A model generated the notes under the pieces. The model made no database searches and was not told the DNA's origin. It worked only from the letters and a program-made list of their open reading frames with translations. The translations under genes and the position numbers were made by a program. Below, piece by piece: positions 17,359-26,164 of a DNA stretch of 64,000 bases. The DNA is taken from positions 1 to 64,000 of the forward strand of contig NZ_BBLU01000017.1 of assembly GCF_000759715.1 (NCBI RefSeq), in the 5' to 3' direction. Numbering within the stretch: the stretch's first letter is position 1; every line of letters begins with the position of its first letter. Source of the DNA: Demequina mangrovi. Its GTDB lineage: Bacteria; Actinomycetota; Actinomycetes; Actinomycetales; Demequinaceae.

Positions 17359-19968
17359 TCAGCCCCCGTTCCGGCCGTTGTTGCGGTTGTTGTTGTTGCT
17401 GTTGTTGCCGTCGTTGTTGTTGCTGCCGTTGTTGTCGGTGTTCGCGTCCGTGGAGTCGTCGGCGGTGTCCGCGGCGGGCCAGCCCGCGGGCGGGTTGGTC
17501 GAGAACTCGGCCGGCGGCCACGAGCTGCCCCACCAGTCGTCGGGGGCGACGGTCGGGTCCCAGTTCTTGGGCCACTTGGTGTACCACGAGGGCAGCTGGT
17601 CGGTCGCGATCGAGTAGCTCACCGTGGTGCCGGGGAGCGACTTGTAGTACGCGCTCGGCGACTGCGCGACGATCGTGCCCGGCGCGTACTGCGTCGAGTA
17701 GATGGTCGAGCCGCTGCTCGCGAGCTTGAAGCCCGCCGCCGACACGATCGACGCGGCCTCCTCCTCGGTCCTGCCGATGATCGACGGCACCGGGACGGGC
17801 TTGCCGTACAGGATGTCGCTGGTCGGGTCGTCGAAGCTCTCGACCGGCAGGTCCACGACCGCCTGGTCCATGTACGCCTTCCACGTCGGCGCGGCCACGG
17901 AGGAGCCGTAGAGGTTCGCCCACGGCACGCCGTTGAGGACGATGCCCTGACCCGACTCGTCGTAGTCCGGGTTGCCCAGCCACACCGTCGCCACCAGGTT
18001 GGGCGTGTAGCCCATGAACCAGGTGTGGGCGTTCTTCTGCGCGGTACCGGTCTTTCCGGCGGCCGGGCGGCCGTCGGCGAGGTTGACGTAACGACCGGAG
18101 CCGTTCTTCATGACCTCCTGCATCGCGTACGCGACGCCGTCGGCGATCTCCTTGTCGATCACGCGCTCGCAGCTCTGCGGCGGGACCGCGAGCGACTTGC
18201 CGTTCGCGTCGGTCACCGAGAGGATCGCGATCGGGTCGCAGCGCACGCCCTCGTTCGCGAAGACCTGCGCCACCTGCGCCATGGTGAGCGGCGAGGCGTT
18301 CTGCGTGCCGAGCGCGATGGTCGGGTTGACCTCGAAGTCCTTGCCGTCCGCGCGGTGGAAGCCCAGGAGCTCGGCGGTGTCGCGGATCTCGCACAGGTCG
18401 AGCTTGTTGGTCATGTTGACGTACGCGGTGTTGACGGAGTTCGCAGTCGCGAACAGCACGGTCTGCTGGTACTGGCGAGCGCCCTCGACGTTGCCGGGCT
18501 CCCACCACTGCAGGGTCGCCGGGCCGTCGAGGCACGAGGCGTTCCACGAGTACGGGTCGTACTTCTGCTTGGAGCCGTCCACGGTCTCGTTGAGGGAGTG
18601 CCCGCTCTGGAGCCAGTTGGTGAGGATCACCGGCTTGAAGGTCGATCCAGGCGAGAACCCGGACGATCCTCCCCACTCGTAGTCGACCGCGTAGTTGATG
18701 GCGGTGGTGCCCACCCCGCCCTCCTCGGAGGGGTCGAACTCGCGGTTCTGCGACATCGCGAGGATCTCGCCGCTGTCCGGGTCGAGCGACACGAGCGCCA
18801 TGGCCCAGCCCGACGGGTCGTCCGCCGGCAGCGCCTCCTCGAGCGCGGCGTTCGCGGCCTTCTGCTTGTCGAGGTCGAGCGTGGTCACCACGTCGAGGCC
18901 ACCGAGGCTGAGCAGCTCCGCGCCCGTGAGCTCGGCGCCCTCCTGGTTGAAGACGTCGTCCTTGCGGATGATCTTGGTGACGTAGTCGCAGAAGAACGGG
19001 GCGTCCTGGGCCGCGACGCACGAGAACTTCGGGTTCGAGACGTCGAGCGTCTGCTCGACCGGGATGGTCGAGTACTCGTCGTACTCCGCCTCCGTCAGCC
19101 AGTCCTGCAGGTACATCTGGTAGAGCACCGTGTCGCGGCGGGCCTTGGCGTTCTCGGGGTAGCGGATCGGGTCCCACTTCGAGGGGTTCTGCGTGATGCC
19201 CGCGATGGTCGCCGCCTCGATCGCGTTGAGGTCCGCGGCGGACTTCGAGAAGTAGAGCTGCGCGGCGGCCTCGACGCCGTAGGTGTTCGCACCGAACTGC
19301 GCGATGTTGAGGTACTGCTCGAGCACCTGCTCCTTGCCGCAGTCCACCTTCGGGTCGTCCGGGTCGCACTCGGTGCCGTACTCGCGGTCGAGGTTCTCCT
19401 CGAGCGCGAGCGCGAGGCGCCACTCACGGATCTTGCGGGTCATCGAGACCTCGGTCGCCGCGGCCAGAGCGTCGTCGTCCTCGGAGAGGATCGCCTTCTG
19501 GAGCAGCGTGTTCTTCACCAGCTGCTGCGTCAGCGTCGACGCGCCGGGAGAGTCCGGGGAGGTGAGGTTGACGTAGGCCGCGCGGAGCAGGCCCTCGCCG
19601 TCGACGCCGTGGTGGAGCCAGAAGCGCTTGTCCTCGATCGAGACCACCGCGTTCTGGAGCCACGGCGAGATCTCCTCGAGCGGCACCACCACGCGGTTCT
19701 GCTCGTAGAACGTCGCGAGCAGGTGCTTGCCCGTGCGGTCGTAGATGTTCGACTGCTGCGGGAGGCTCACCGCGGCGAGCTCCTCGGGGAGCTCCTCGAA
19801 CAGCTCGGCCGACCCGCTCGCGGCGTTGCCCGCGACCGTCACCGCAGGCAGTGCGAGCCCTGCGACGAGGAATCCGCCCATGATCGACAGGGCGACGAAC
19901 AGCGACAGCGCGGTGAGCAGCTGGACGAACGTCACCTTGGTGCGGGGGCGCGGATGGGACCGAGACAT
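17359..19968 (-). CDS. Class A penicillin-binding protein (transglycosylase/transpeptidase)
   Basis: 869 aa. Makes and cross-links peptidoglycan outside the membrane. One membrane helix at about 15-45; glycosyltransferase domain with the catalytic glutamate E112 in EDKRFW and GASTLTQQLVKN at 142-153; transpeptidase with nucleophile S442 in STFK, SVN at 511-513 and KTG at 639-641. A PASTA-like domain follows (about 745-810). The last 35 residues are an Asp/Asn-rich low-complexity tail encoded by AAC repeats. Divergent from a small gene at 20043. Confidence 0.95.
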   Translation of the reverse strand: MSRSHPRPRTKVTFVQLLTALSLFVALSIMGGFLVAGLALPAVTVAGNAASGSAELFEELPEELAAVSLPQQSNIYDRTGKHLLATFYEQNRVVVPLEEISPWLQNAVVSIEDKRFWLHHGVDGEGLLRAAYVNLTSPDSPGASTLTQQLVKNTLLQKAILSEDDDALAAATEVSMTRKIREWRLALALEENLDREYGTECDPDDPKVDCGKEQVLEQYLNIAQFGANTYGVEAAAQLYFSKSAADLNAIEAATIAGITQNPSKWDPIRYPENAKARRDTVLYQMYLQDWLTEAEYDEYSTIPVEQTLDVSNPKFSCVAAQDAPFFCDYVTKIIRKDDVFNQEGAELTGAELLSLGGLDVVTTLDLDKQKAANAALEEALPADDPSGWAMALVSLDPDSGEILAMSQNREFDPSEEGGVGTTAINYAVDYEWGGSSGFSPGSTFKPVILTNWLQSGHSLNETVDGSKQKYDPYSWNASCLDGPATLQWWEPGNVEGARQYQQTVLFATANSVNTAYVNMTNKLDLCEIRDTAELLGFHRADGKDFEVNPTIALGTQNASPLTMAQVAQVFANEGVRCDPIAILSVTDANGKSLAVPPQSCERVIDKEIADGVAYAMQEVMKNGSGRYVNLADGRPAAGKTGTAQKNAHTWFMGYTPNLVATVWLGNPDYDESGQGIVLNGVPWANLYGSSVAAPTWKAYMDQAVVDLPVESFDDPTSDILYGKPVPVPSIIGRTEEEAASIVSAAGFKLASSGSTIYSTQYAPGTIVAQSPSAYYKSLPGTTVSYSIATDQLPSWYTKWPKNWDPTVAPDDWWGSSWPPAEFSTNPPAGWPAADTADDSTDANTDNNGSNNNDGNNSNNNNRNNGRNGG
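17377..17437 (-). repeat. AAC/GTT trinucleotide-rich tract in the PBP tail
   Basis: On the plus strand repeated GTT units (GTTGTTGTTGTTGCT and relatives) encode poly-Asn at the extreme C-terminus of the PBP. AT content is locally high for this genome; such tracts change length by slippage. Confidence 0.7.
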
Positions 19969-20042
19969 GGGTACAAGGGTAAGCGAGGGTTCTGAGAGGT
20001 CGGGTCAGCCCCCTCCTGCGGCGCGGGGCTAGGCTCGGGACC

Positions 20043-20201
20043 ATGACCACCTGGGAGTACGCCACCGTTCCGCTCATCGACCACGTGACCAAGCAGATCC
20101 TCGACCAGTGGGGCGAGGACGGCTGGGAGCTCGTGCAGGTCGTGACAGGCCCGACGGGTGGCCTCGTCGCCTACCTCAAGCGCCCCACCGGGGAGAAGTA
20201 G
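20043..20201 (+). CDS. Small DUF4177-like protein
   Basis: 52 aa, start MTTWEYATVPL. The sequence has the WEY...DGWELVQV pattern of small DUF4177-type proteins: a strand, a helix (LIDHVTKQILDQWG) and two strands. A TAGGCT -10 at 20030-20035 lies 13 nt before the ATG, so it is probably leaderless. The RidA-like gene begins 2 bp after its stop, indicating an operon; this small gene next to a RidA gene is a conserved actinobacterial pairing. Function unknown. Confidence 0.85.
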   Translation: MTTWEYATVPLIDHVTKQILDQWGEDGWELVQVVTGPTGGLVAYLKRPTGEK

Positions 20202-20203
20202 AG

Positions 20204-20677
20204 GTGTCGGCCACGCAGCGCCTCGAGGCGCTCGGGCTCAGCCTGCCCGAGGTCGCGACGCCCGTGGGCACCTACGTGCCTGCCTGTCGGCACGGCGACC
20301 TCGTGCACACCTCGGGTCAGCTGCCGCTGGTCGACGGCGATCTGCTCGCGGTCGGGCTCGTCGGGCAGCGCGCGGGCGACGTCACGCCGGAGCGCGCCAC
20401 CGAGTGCGCGCGCCAGTGCGCGCTCAACGCCCTCGCCGCGGTCGCTCAGGCGGCCGGCGGCCTCGACAACATCGAGTCCGTGGTGAAGATCACCGGCTTC
20501 GTCGCCTCGGCTCCGGGCTTCACCGCGCAGCCGGCCGTCATCAACGGCGCGTCGAGCCTCATGGTCGAGGTCTTCGGCGAGGCCGGCCGCCACGCCCGCT
20601 CCGCCGTGGGCGTGGCCGCGCTGCCGCTCGGCGCGCCCGTCGAGGTGGAGATCACGGTCGCCCTGCGCACCCTCTGA
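20204..20677 (+). CDS. RidA/YjgF family protein
   Basis: 157 aa. GTG start at 20204 with GGGAGAAG upstream, inside the 3' end region of the small gene. Contains the family's TSGQLPLVDGDL segment (residues about 38-49), ARQCALNALAAV and the C-terminal VEVEITVAL. It resembles the actinobacterial Rid7/YjgF subgroup. RidA proteins hydrolyse reactive enamine/imine intermediates; however the catalytic arginine of archetypal RidA is not evident in SAVGVAALPLGAPVEVE, so the activity may differ. Confidence 0.88.
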   Translation: MSATQRLEALGLSLPEVATPVGTYVPACRHGDLVHTSGQLPLVDGDLLAVGLVGQRAGDVTPERATECARQCALNALAAVAQAAGGLDNIESVVKITGFVASAPGFTAQPAVINGASSLMVEVFGEAGRHARSAVGVAALPLGAPVEVEITVALRTL

Positions 20678-20682
20678 CCGGC

Positions 20683-20717
20683 GGACGATGCGTGCCCGAC
20701 CCGGGTGCGCATCGTCC
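20683..20717 (+). terminator. Terminator-like hairpin built from inverted GGACGATGC nonamers
   Basis: GGACGATGCGTGCCCG (20683-20698) opposes CGGGTGCGCATCGTCC (20702-20717): ten outer pairs and four inner pairs flanking a two-base mismatch. It follows the RidA stop codon by 5 bp. The outer nine bases on each side are the nonamer repeated throughout the window. Confidence 0.7.
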
Positions 20718-20727
20718 CCCCACCCGT

Positions 20728-20822
20728 GACACTCCGAACGGACCTTGTCCCGGTTCGCGGGCGTGTCGTCGCGAATCGGCGGGCGAGCACGGCGCGCCGC
20801 CGCGAGATCCGTCCTTACCGTC
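20728..20822. repeat. 95 bp element, degenerate copy 2
   Basis: Left arm GACACTCCGAACGGA (20728-20742) and right end TCCGTCCTTACCGTC (20808-20822) match the arms of the copies at 1028 and 63337, and the length is again exactly 95 bp; arm-to-arm complementarity has decayed to 10 of 15. It lies between the convergent ends of the RidA-like and Crp genes. Confidence 0.55.
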
Positions 20823-20851
20823 AGGACGGGAGGGGACGGGGCGGGACCGGG

Positions 20852-21544
20852 TCAGCGGGAGCGTGCGCGCAGGCGCTCGGGCTCGTAGACCTCGACGGCG
20901 CCGATGTGGACGTCGATCCAGCCGCGCGACGCGAAGTCGGCGAGCGCCTTGTTCACGGTCTCGCGCGACGCGCCCACGAGCTGCGCGAGCTCCTCCTGGG
21001 TGAGGCCGTGGCGGACGGTGACGTGGCCGCGCTCCATGCGGCCGAAGCGGTGGCCCAGGTCGAGGATCGCCTTGGCGACACGGCCGGGCACGTCCGAGAA
21101 CACCAGGTCGGCCATGGTGTTCGACTGCCGGCGCACGCGCTGCGCGAGGGCGCGCAGCATGTGCCGGGACATCTCGAGGTGGTCGTCGAGCCAGGTGTCG
21201 AGCACGTGCTTGGGAAGCTCGTAGACCACCGTGTCCTCGACCGCGTGGGCGCGCGACATGCGCGGGCCCGGGTCGAAGACCGACAGCTCGCCGAGCATGT
21301 CCCCCGCGCCGAGCAGCGCGAGCAGGTTCTCGCGGCCGTCGCGGGCCGTGCGGGCGAGCTTCACCTTGCCCTTGACCACGATGTACAGCGCGTGACCGTC
21401 GTCGCCCTCGGCGAAGATCGTGTCGCCTCGGGAGAGCTCCTTGCGGTCCATCTGGCCGATCAGCGAGCGCGCCGTGGACCCGTCCATGCCACCGAAAAGC
21501 GGCGACGACCGGAGCAGCTGCTCCTCGCGTGCCGCATCGGGCAT
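20852..21544 (-). CDS. Crp/Fnr family transcriptional regulator (GlxR/Crp-like)
   Basis: 230 aa. Cyclic-nucleotide-binding beta-roll with GDMLGELSVFDPGPRMSRAHAVE (phosphate-binding-cassette region, about 79-101), dimer helix, and a C-terminal winged helix with the HTH TQEELAQLVGASRETVNKAL. The global cAMP regulator of many actinobacteria (GlxR/Cmr) has the same length and the same position divergent or near to nth. ATG at 21544; GGAGGCCTGAC upstream. It follows the coiled-coil-like gene by 1 bp, so they share an operon. Confidence 0.93.
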   Translation of the reverse strand: MPDAAREEQLLRSSPLFGGMDGSTARSLIGQMDRKELSRGDTIFAEGDDGHALYIVVKGKVKLARTARDGRENLLALLGAGDMLGELSVFDPGPRMSRAHAVEDTVVYELPKHVLDTWLDDHLEMSRHMLRALAQRVRRQSNTMADLVFSDVPGRVAKAILDLGHRFGRMERGHVTVRHGLTQEELAQLVGASRETVNKALADFASRGWIDVHIGAVEVYEPERLRARSR

Positions 21545-21545
21545 G

Positions 21546-21950
21546 TCAGGCCTCCTCTTCCTCCGTCTCGACGGTATGCGCGCGAGCCATCGCGCGCACC
21601 ATCTGGCCCGTCACACTATCAAGGGTGGCGACCACCCGAGCCTCATATGCCGCGAGCCGCGTGTCGAGATCGTCGAGCGATTCGAGGGCCGCGACGGACG
21701 ATGCCTCGGCCTCGGGCCAGACCGCGTCCGCGAGCTCGGAGGACGTCGGCGCACCGGCCGCGAGCGCCTCCCACGAGAGGTCGAGACCCGCCGAGCCTGC
21801 CCCGATGGGATCCGCGATGAAGGCGACCGCCAGGTCCCGGCGCGCGCGCACGAGGCGGCGCCACCATCGGACCCGCGCGAGCTCCCTGCGGGTGTCACGG
21901 CGCTGCTGACGGAGATCGGCGATCTCGGTCGCGAGGATCGTTGTGGCCAC
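21546..21950 (-). CDS. Hypothetical cytoplasmic protein upstream of the Crp gene
   Basis: 134 aa with GTG start at 21950 (GGAGG about 5 nt upstream; an in-frame GTG two codons earlier overlaps the ribosome site and is less likely). The protein begins with a basic helical region rich in Arg (LRQQRRDTRRELARVRWWRRLVRARRD split by few hydrophobics), has a central hydrophobic patch and ends in an acidic EEEE stretch. No membrane helix or known domain recognised. Codon usage is normal for the genome; co-transcribed with the Crp-family gene. Confidence 0.65.
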   Translation of the reverse strand: MATTILATEIADLRQQRRDTRRELARVRWWRRLVRARRDLAVAFIADPIGAGSAGLDLSWEALAAGAPTSSELADAVWPEAEASSVAALESLDDLDTRLAAYEARVVATLDSVTGQMVRAMARAHTVETEEEEA

Positions 21951-22044
21951 TCCCACCTCCGTCGTCCTGTGATGCGCCGCACGCGGCCGTACACCGGTCT
22001 ATCGGCGCACCGGGGAGCGGGCTTGAGCGGTCTACCCTGGCCGC

Positions 22045-22746
22045 ATGTCCCGCACCCCGCTGACCGTCGCATCGTCCGCCCAGGAGACCCCGCCGGTCGC
22101 CCTGGTGCGGCGCGCGCGGGCCGTCAACCGGGCCCTCGCCGAGGTCTATCCGGACGCGCACTGCGAGCTCGATCATCGCGACGCCTTCGAGCTCCTGGTC
22201 GCCACCGTGCTGAGCGCGCAGTGCACCGACGTGCGCGTCAACCAGGTCACCCCCGCGCTGTTCGCGCGCTATCCCGACGCCGCCTCGTTGGCCTCCGCCG
22301 ACCGCGTCGAGCTCGAGGAGCTCATCCGCCCCACGGGCTTCTACCGCGCCAAGGCCGAGTCGCTGCTCGGGCTCAGCCGCGACCTCGTCGAGCGCTTCGG
22401 CGGAGAGGTGCCGGGACGCCAGCGCGACCTCGTGACCCTGCGCGGCGTGGGGCGCAAGACGGCGAACGTGGTGCTCGGCAACGCCTTCGACGTCCCGGGG
22501 ATCACGGTCGACACGCACATGGGCAGGCTCGCGCGCCGCCTGGGCCTCACCGTGAACGAGGACCCCGTGGTGGTCGAGCGCGACCTCATGGCGCTCATCG
22601 AGCGACGCGAGTGGACCTTGTGGTCGCACCGCGTGATCTTCCACGGCCGGCGCCGCTGCATGGCGCGCAAGCCCGACTGCGGCAACTGCGAGATCGCGGC
22701 GCTGTGCCCGACCGCGCCAGGCGCGAAGGTGCGTCCCTCCGCCTGA
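22045..22746 (+). CDS. nth: Endonuclease III (DNA glycosylase/AP lyase)
   Basis: 233 aa. Removes oxidised pyrimidines and cleaves the abasic site. Helix-hairpin-helix [13 protein letters not shown] with catalytic lysine K138, catalytic aspartate D156 in VDTHMGR, and a [4Fe-4S] cluster C205-x6-C212-x2-C215-x5-C221. TACCCT at 22033-22038, 12 nt before the ATG, suggests leaderless transcription. A GGACGATGC copy (reverse) falls inside the first codons, encoding ASSA. Confidence 0.97.
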   Translation: MSRTPLTVASSAQETPPVALVRRARAVNRALAEVYPDAHCELDHRDAFELLVATVLSAQCTDVRVNQVTPALFARYPDAASLASADRVELEELIRPTGFYRAKAESLLGLSRDLVERFGGEVPGRQRDLVTLRGVGRKTANVVLGNAFDVPGITVDTHMGRLARRLGLTVNEDPVVVERDLMALIERREWTLWSHRVIFHGRRRCMARKPDCGNCEIAALCPTAPGAKVRPSA

Positions 22747-22770
22747 GCGCGAGCCGGGCGCTCGCCGGGC

Positions 22771-24123
22771 CTAGTGGGGGCTCGTCTCCTCGCCGCCCTC
22801 CTCGACGCCGACCTCGTCGGGGTCGACGCCCACGGACTTCGCGAGGTCGTGCGGCTTCGCCATGCGGTTGGACGGCAGCGGCACGGGGGTCGAGCGGCGC
22901 TCGTAGAGCTTGCGGTAGAAGCGGTCGCGGAAGAACAGCAGCGCCGCGCCGAGCACCGCGGACAGCACCGAGGCGAAGAGCACCGCGAGCTTGACCGCCT
23001 CGACCCGGTCCGGGTCGGTGAACGCGAGCTCTCCGATGAGCAGGGACACGGTGAAGCCGATGCCCGCGAGCATGCCCATGCCGGTGACGTCGAGCCACGA
23101 CAGCCCGCGGTCGAGCTTCGCGTTGGTGAAGGTCGCGACCAGCCACGTCGCGAGCACGATGCCCAGCGGCTTGCCGATCACCAGACCCGCGATGACGCCG
23201 TGCGCGACCGGGTCGCCCGCGACCGTGGAGAGGGCCTCCGCGTCGATCGCCACACCCGCCGCGAAGAACGCGAAGACCGGCACCGCCACGGCGGCCGAGA
23301 CGGGGCGCCACACGTGCTCCCAGTGCTCGGCGAGCGAGGTGCGCTCGCCCTTGCGTGCGACCGCGGGGACCATGAGGCCGAGCGCGACGCCGGCGATCGT
23401 GGCGTGGACGCCCGAGGCGTGCATGAGGGCCCACGACGCGAACGCGATCGGGAAGAGCAGCCACGGGCTGTTCCAGCCCTTGCGCAGCAGCAGGCCGAAG
23501 ATCACGATGCAGGCGAGCGAGGCGCCGAGCCACTCGAAGTGGAGGTCGTTCGAGAAGAAGACGGCGATGATGATGATCGCGAGCAGGTCGTCGACCACCG
23601 CGAGCGTGAGGAGGAACGCGCGCAGCGCGTTCGGCAGCCACTTGCCCACGACGGCGAGCACGGCGATAGCGAACGCGATGTCGGTGGCGGTGGGGACGGC
23701 CCAGCCGTCCAGCGAGCCGCCGTCGAAGAACGTGTTGACGCCCACGTACAGCAGCGCGGGCACCGCCATGCCGCCGATGGCGGCGACGATGGGCACCACC
23801 GCGGTGGCCGGCTTGCGCAGCTCGCCCGCGACGATCTCACGCTTGAGCTCGAGCCCGATGACGAAGAAGAAGATCGCGAGGAGCCCGTCCTTCGCCCAGT
23901 CCGCGACGGTGAGATCGAGGTGCAGCGCGTGCGGCCCGATCGTGATCTCGCTGAGGTGCGTGTACGCGTCGCTCAGCGGGGAGTTCGCGAAGATGAGAGC
24001 GGCGGCCGTGCCGATGAGCAGCAGGATGCCGCCGGCCCGCTCCGTGCGCAGCACATCGGCGAGCGTGCGCTCGGTCGACGGCGTGAGGCGCGAGAAGAGT
24101 CGGGCGGGCGTGCGGGACGTCAT
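22771..24123 (-). CDS. nhaA: Na+/H+ antiporter NhaA
   Basis: 450 aa; electrogenic sodium/proton antiporter. Around 11-12 membrane segments; family motifs VPTATDIAFAIAVLA and the paired ion-binding aspartates in AVVDDLLAI are intact. A C-terminal cytoplasmic tail of about 50 residues with acidic end extends beyond the E. coli length. ATG at 24123 with CAGGAGCACC upstream; an earlier in-frame ATG has no ribosome site. Convergent with nth across 24 bp. Confidence 0.95.
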   Translation of the reverse strand: MTSRTPARLFSRLTPSTERTLADVLRTERAGGILLLIGTAAALIFANSPLSDAYTHLSEITIGPHALHLDLTVADWAKDGLLAIFFFVIGLELKREIVAGELRKPATAVVPIVAAIGGMAVPALLYVGVNTFFDGGSLDGWAVPTATDIAFAIAVLAVVGKWLPNALRAFLLTLAVVDDLLAIIIIAVFFSNDLHFEWLGASLACIVIFGLLLRKGWNSPWLLFPIAFASWALMHASGVHATIAGVALGLMVPAVARKGERTSLAEHWEHVWRPVSAAVAVPVFAFFAAGVAIDAEALSTVAGDPVAHGVIAGLVIGKPLGIVLATWLVATFTNAKLDRGLSWLDVTGMGMLAGIGFTVSLLIGELAFTDPDRVEAVKLAVLFASVLSAVLGAALLFFRDRFYRKLYERRSTPVPLPSNRMAKPHDLAKSVGVDPDEVGVEEGGEETSPH

Positions 24124-24174
24124 GGTGCTCCTGTGGGTGGATCGTCGGGAACGCGACAATCCTATCGGCGCGCC

Positions 24175-24879
24175 CTAGACGGTCTCGGACGCTCCCGTGC
24201 GCTGCGGCTGCGGCGGGTCGAAGCGGTAGCCGACGTTGCGGACGGTGCCGATGAGCTGCTCGTGCTCGGCGCCCAGCTTCGCGCGCAGGCGCCGGACGTG
24301 GACGTCGACCGTGCGCGTGCCGCCGTAGTAGTCGAAGCCCCAGACCTCCTGGAGCAGCTGGTCGCGTGTGTAGACGCGGCCCGGGTGCTGCATGAGGTAC
24401 TTGAGGAGCTCGAACTCCTTGTAGGTGAGGTCGAGCGGCACGCCCTTGAGCCGTGCCGTGTAGCCGCCCACGTCGACCGTGAGGTCTCCCGAGGAGAACT
24501 CGGCGACGCGGTCGAGCGGGTCGGCGGCGTTCGCGCGACCGATGAGCAGGCGGATCCGCGCCTCGACCTCGGCGGGCGACGCCTCCGCGAGGACCACGTC
24601 CGCGGCGCCCCAGTCGGCGTTGACGATCGACATGCCGCCCTCGCGCAGGACCAGCAGCAGCGGCACGGCCACGCCCGTCACCTGGATGAGGTTGCAGTTG
24701 TTGCGCGCCTCCACCAGGTCCGTGCGGGCGTCGACCACGAGGACGTCGGCGTCCATGGCGTCGAGCATGGCCGACGGCTCAGGGGCCACCACCCGGGTCC
24801 GATGCGACAGGAGCGCGAGCGCAGGCAACACGTCCGCCGCACCGTCTCCTGACGGTGTGAGCACGAGCAGGTCTGCCAT
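24175..24879 (-). CDS. glnR: Nitrogen/global regulator GlnR, atypical OmpR-family response regulator
   Basis: 234 aa. The N-terminal receiver-like domain has [16 protein letters not shown] and [11 protein letters not shown] but lacks the full set of acidic phosphorylation residues, as expected for actinobacterial GlnR. The C-terminal winged helix is nearly canonical: [45 protein letters not shown] and RNVGYRF. GlnR controls ammonium assimilation genes. ATG at 24879 with GGAGGTGGCG upstream. Divergent from a conserved membrane-protein gene. Confidence 0.93.
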   Translation of the reverse strand: MADLLVLTPSGDGAADVLPALALLSHRTRVVAPEPSAMLDAMDADVLVVDARTDLVEARNNCNLIQVTGVAVPLLLVLREGGMSIVNADWGAADVVLAEASPAEVEARIRLLIGRANAADPLDRVAEFSSGDLTVDVGGYTARLKGVPLDLTYKEFELLKYLMQHPGRVYTRDQLLQEVWGFDYYGGTRTVDVHVRRLRAKLGAEHEQLIGTVRNVGYRFDPPQPQRTGASETV

Positions 24880-24936
24880 CGCCACCTCCGATTGCGGTTC
24901 ACTCTAGCGGCGCAAGTGTCTGAGACACTAACGCCC

Positions 24937-25671
24937 ATGCTTCCCACCACCAGGGCGACCATCAGCGCCGCTGCCGCGGCGTTCATCGCCGCGGGCGGAT
25001 TCCTGGGCACCAGGTATCTGGCGGTGACGGTGCTGGTGATGATCGTGGTCCTCGCGCTCGGGTGGCCGGCGCTGCTGCGCGCCTCGCGCCGCCGCTCCGC
25101 CTCCGTGATCCTCGCGGTCGGCGGCGGGCTCGCCGTGGTCGCGGTGGTGCTCGGGCGCTCCGCCCCTCACCTGCGGCACATGGTGATCGCGGTGGCCCTC
25201 ATGGTGATCGCGGCGCTCGTGGCCGAGGTGTTCCTGCCGAGCTCGCGCGGCCGCGCCGTCACGTCGGTCGCGGCGACCTGCGCCGGCGCGATCGTCGTCG
25301 GCTCGGGCGCGGCCTGGGTCGCCGCCTCGCGGACCCACGGCGCCGAGGACCTCGTGGTCGCCGGCGGCACCGCTCTGGCGGTGGCCGCCATCACGAACGT
25401 CGTGACGAGGAGCCCGCAGGTGAACTCGATCCTCGCTCTCGTGCTCGCGACCGCGTCGGGCTTCGCCGTCGGGATGGTGCTGCCCGAGCTGCCCTGGTAC
25501 GCGGGCGCCGGCATCGGCCTCCTGTGCGGAGTCATCGTCACGCTCCTTCAGGAGCTCATGCGGCGCGAGCCGCGCGCCAAAGGCTGGCTGCCGGGAATGT
25601 CCTCGGCCCTCGCGCCCGTTCTGTCCGCCGGAGTGCTCGTCTACGTCGGCGGGCGCCTGCTCGTCGGCTGA
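24937..25671 (+). CDS. Conserved actinobacterial membrane protein
   Basis: 244 aa with about seven hydrophobic helices over nearly its whole length, a short basic RASRRRS loop after the second, and a cytoplasmic segment LLQELMRREPRAKGWLP before the last helix. No catalytic motif seen. It stands divergent to glnR and 18 bp before the thioredoxin gene, an arrangement seen in related actinobacteria. The start at 24937 is chosen because the preceding in-frame residues are not hydrophobic and carry no ribosome site. Function unknown. Confidence 0.8.
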   Translation: MLPTTRATISAAAAAFIAAGGFLGTRYLAVTVLVMIVVLALGWPALLRASRRRSASVILAVGGGLAVVAVVLGRSAPHLRHMVIAVALMVIAALVAEVFLPSSRGRAVTSVAATCAGAIVVGSGAAWVAASRTHGAEDLVVAGGTALAVAAITNVVTRSPQVNSILALVLATASGFAVGMVLPELPWYAGAGIGLLCGVIVTLLQELMRREPRAKGWLPGMSSALAPVLSAGVLVYVGGRLLVG

Positions 25672-25689
25672 ACCCACGCAAGGGAGAAC

Positions 25690-26124
25690 ATGCTCACCCG
25701 AGTCCTCATCGTCGCCGCGATCCTCGCGGTCGCCACCGTCGCCGCGCTCTGGTGGAAGCGTCGCCAGGGCATGGTGCGCGAGGTCGAGCGGGCGGGCGCC
25801 CTGTCCTCCACGACGCTCGGCGCGCAGCGCGGGTACCACGCGACCTTCGTGCAGTTCTCGACGCCGATGTGCGCGAAGTGCCCTCCCACCGCGGCGCTCC
25901 TGGGCCGCATCGCCGCCGAGGACCCGCGCGTCGCGCACATCGAGATCGATGCGGCGGAGCGGCTCGACCTCGCGCGCGAGCTCGAGATCATGCGCACCCC
26001 CACCATCCTCGTGCTCGACGGCGACGGCGTGGTGGTGTCGCGCATCTCCGGCGCCCCGTCCGAGCAGCAGGCCCGCGAGGCGCTCGCCGGCGTGCCGCGG
26101 ACCGGCACCGACTACTCGATCTGA
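25690..26124 (+). CDS. Membrane-anchored thioredoxin-family protein
   Basis: 144 aa. One N-terminal membrane helix (about 4-22), then a thioredoxin fold with the redox pair in FSTPMCAKCPPT (CAKC) and the cis-proline segment MRTPTILVLD. The CxxC preceded by P-M instead of W-C-G-P is unusual, suggesting a specialised disulfide or sulfur-relay role. It follows the membrane protein gene by 18 bp and precedes the DUF4395 gene, with which such thioredoxins are often paired. Confidence 0.88.
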   Translation: MLTRVLIVAAILAVATVAALWWKRRQGMVREVERAGALSSTTLGAQRGYHATFVQFSTPMCAKCPPTAALLGRIAAEDPRVAHIEIDAAERLDLARELEIMRTPTILVLDGDGVVVSRISGAPSEQQAREALAGVPRTGTDYSI

Positions 26125-26164
26125 CGCGGCCCCCACGCCTAGACTCCGCCCCAGGAGGGACAAC

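Noticed and set aside
24175-24879. Ordinary phosphorylatable response regulator
   Set aside because: The receiver domain lacks the usual acidic pocket set, and the winged helix is nearly identical in pattern to actinobacterial GlnR, so it was called GlnR.
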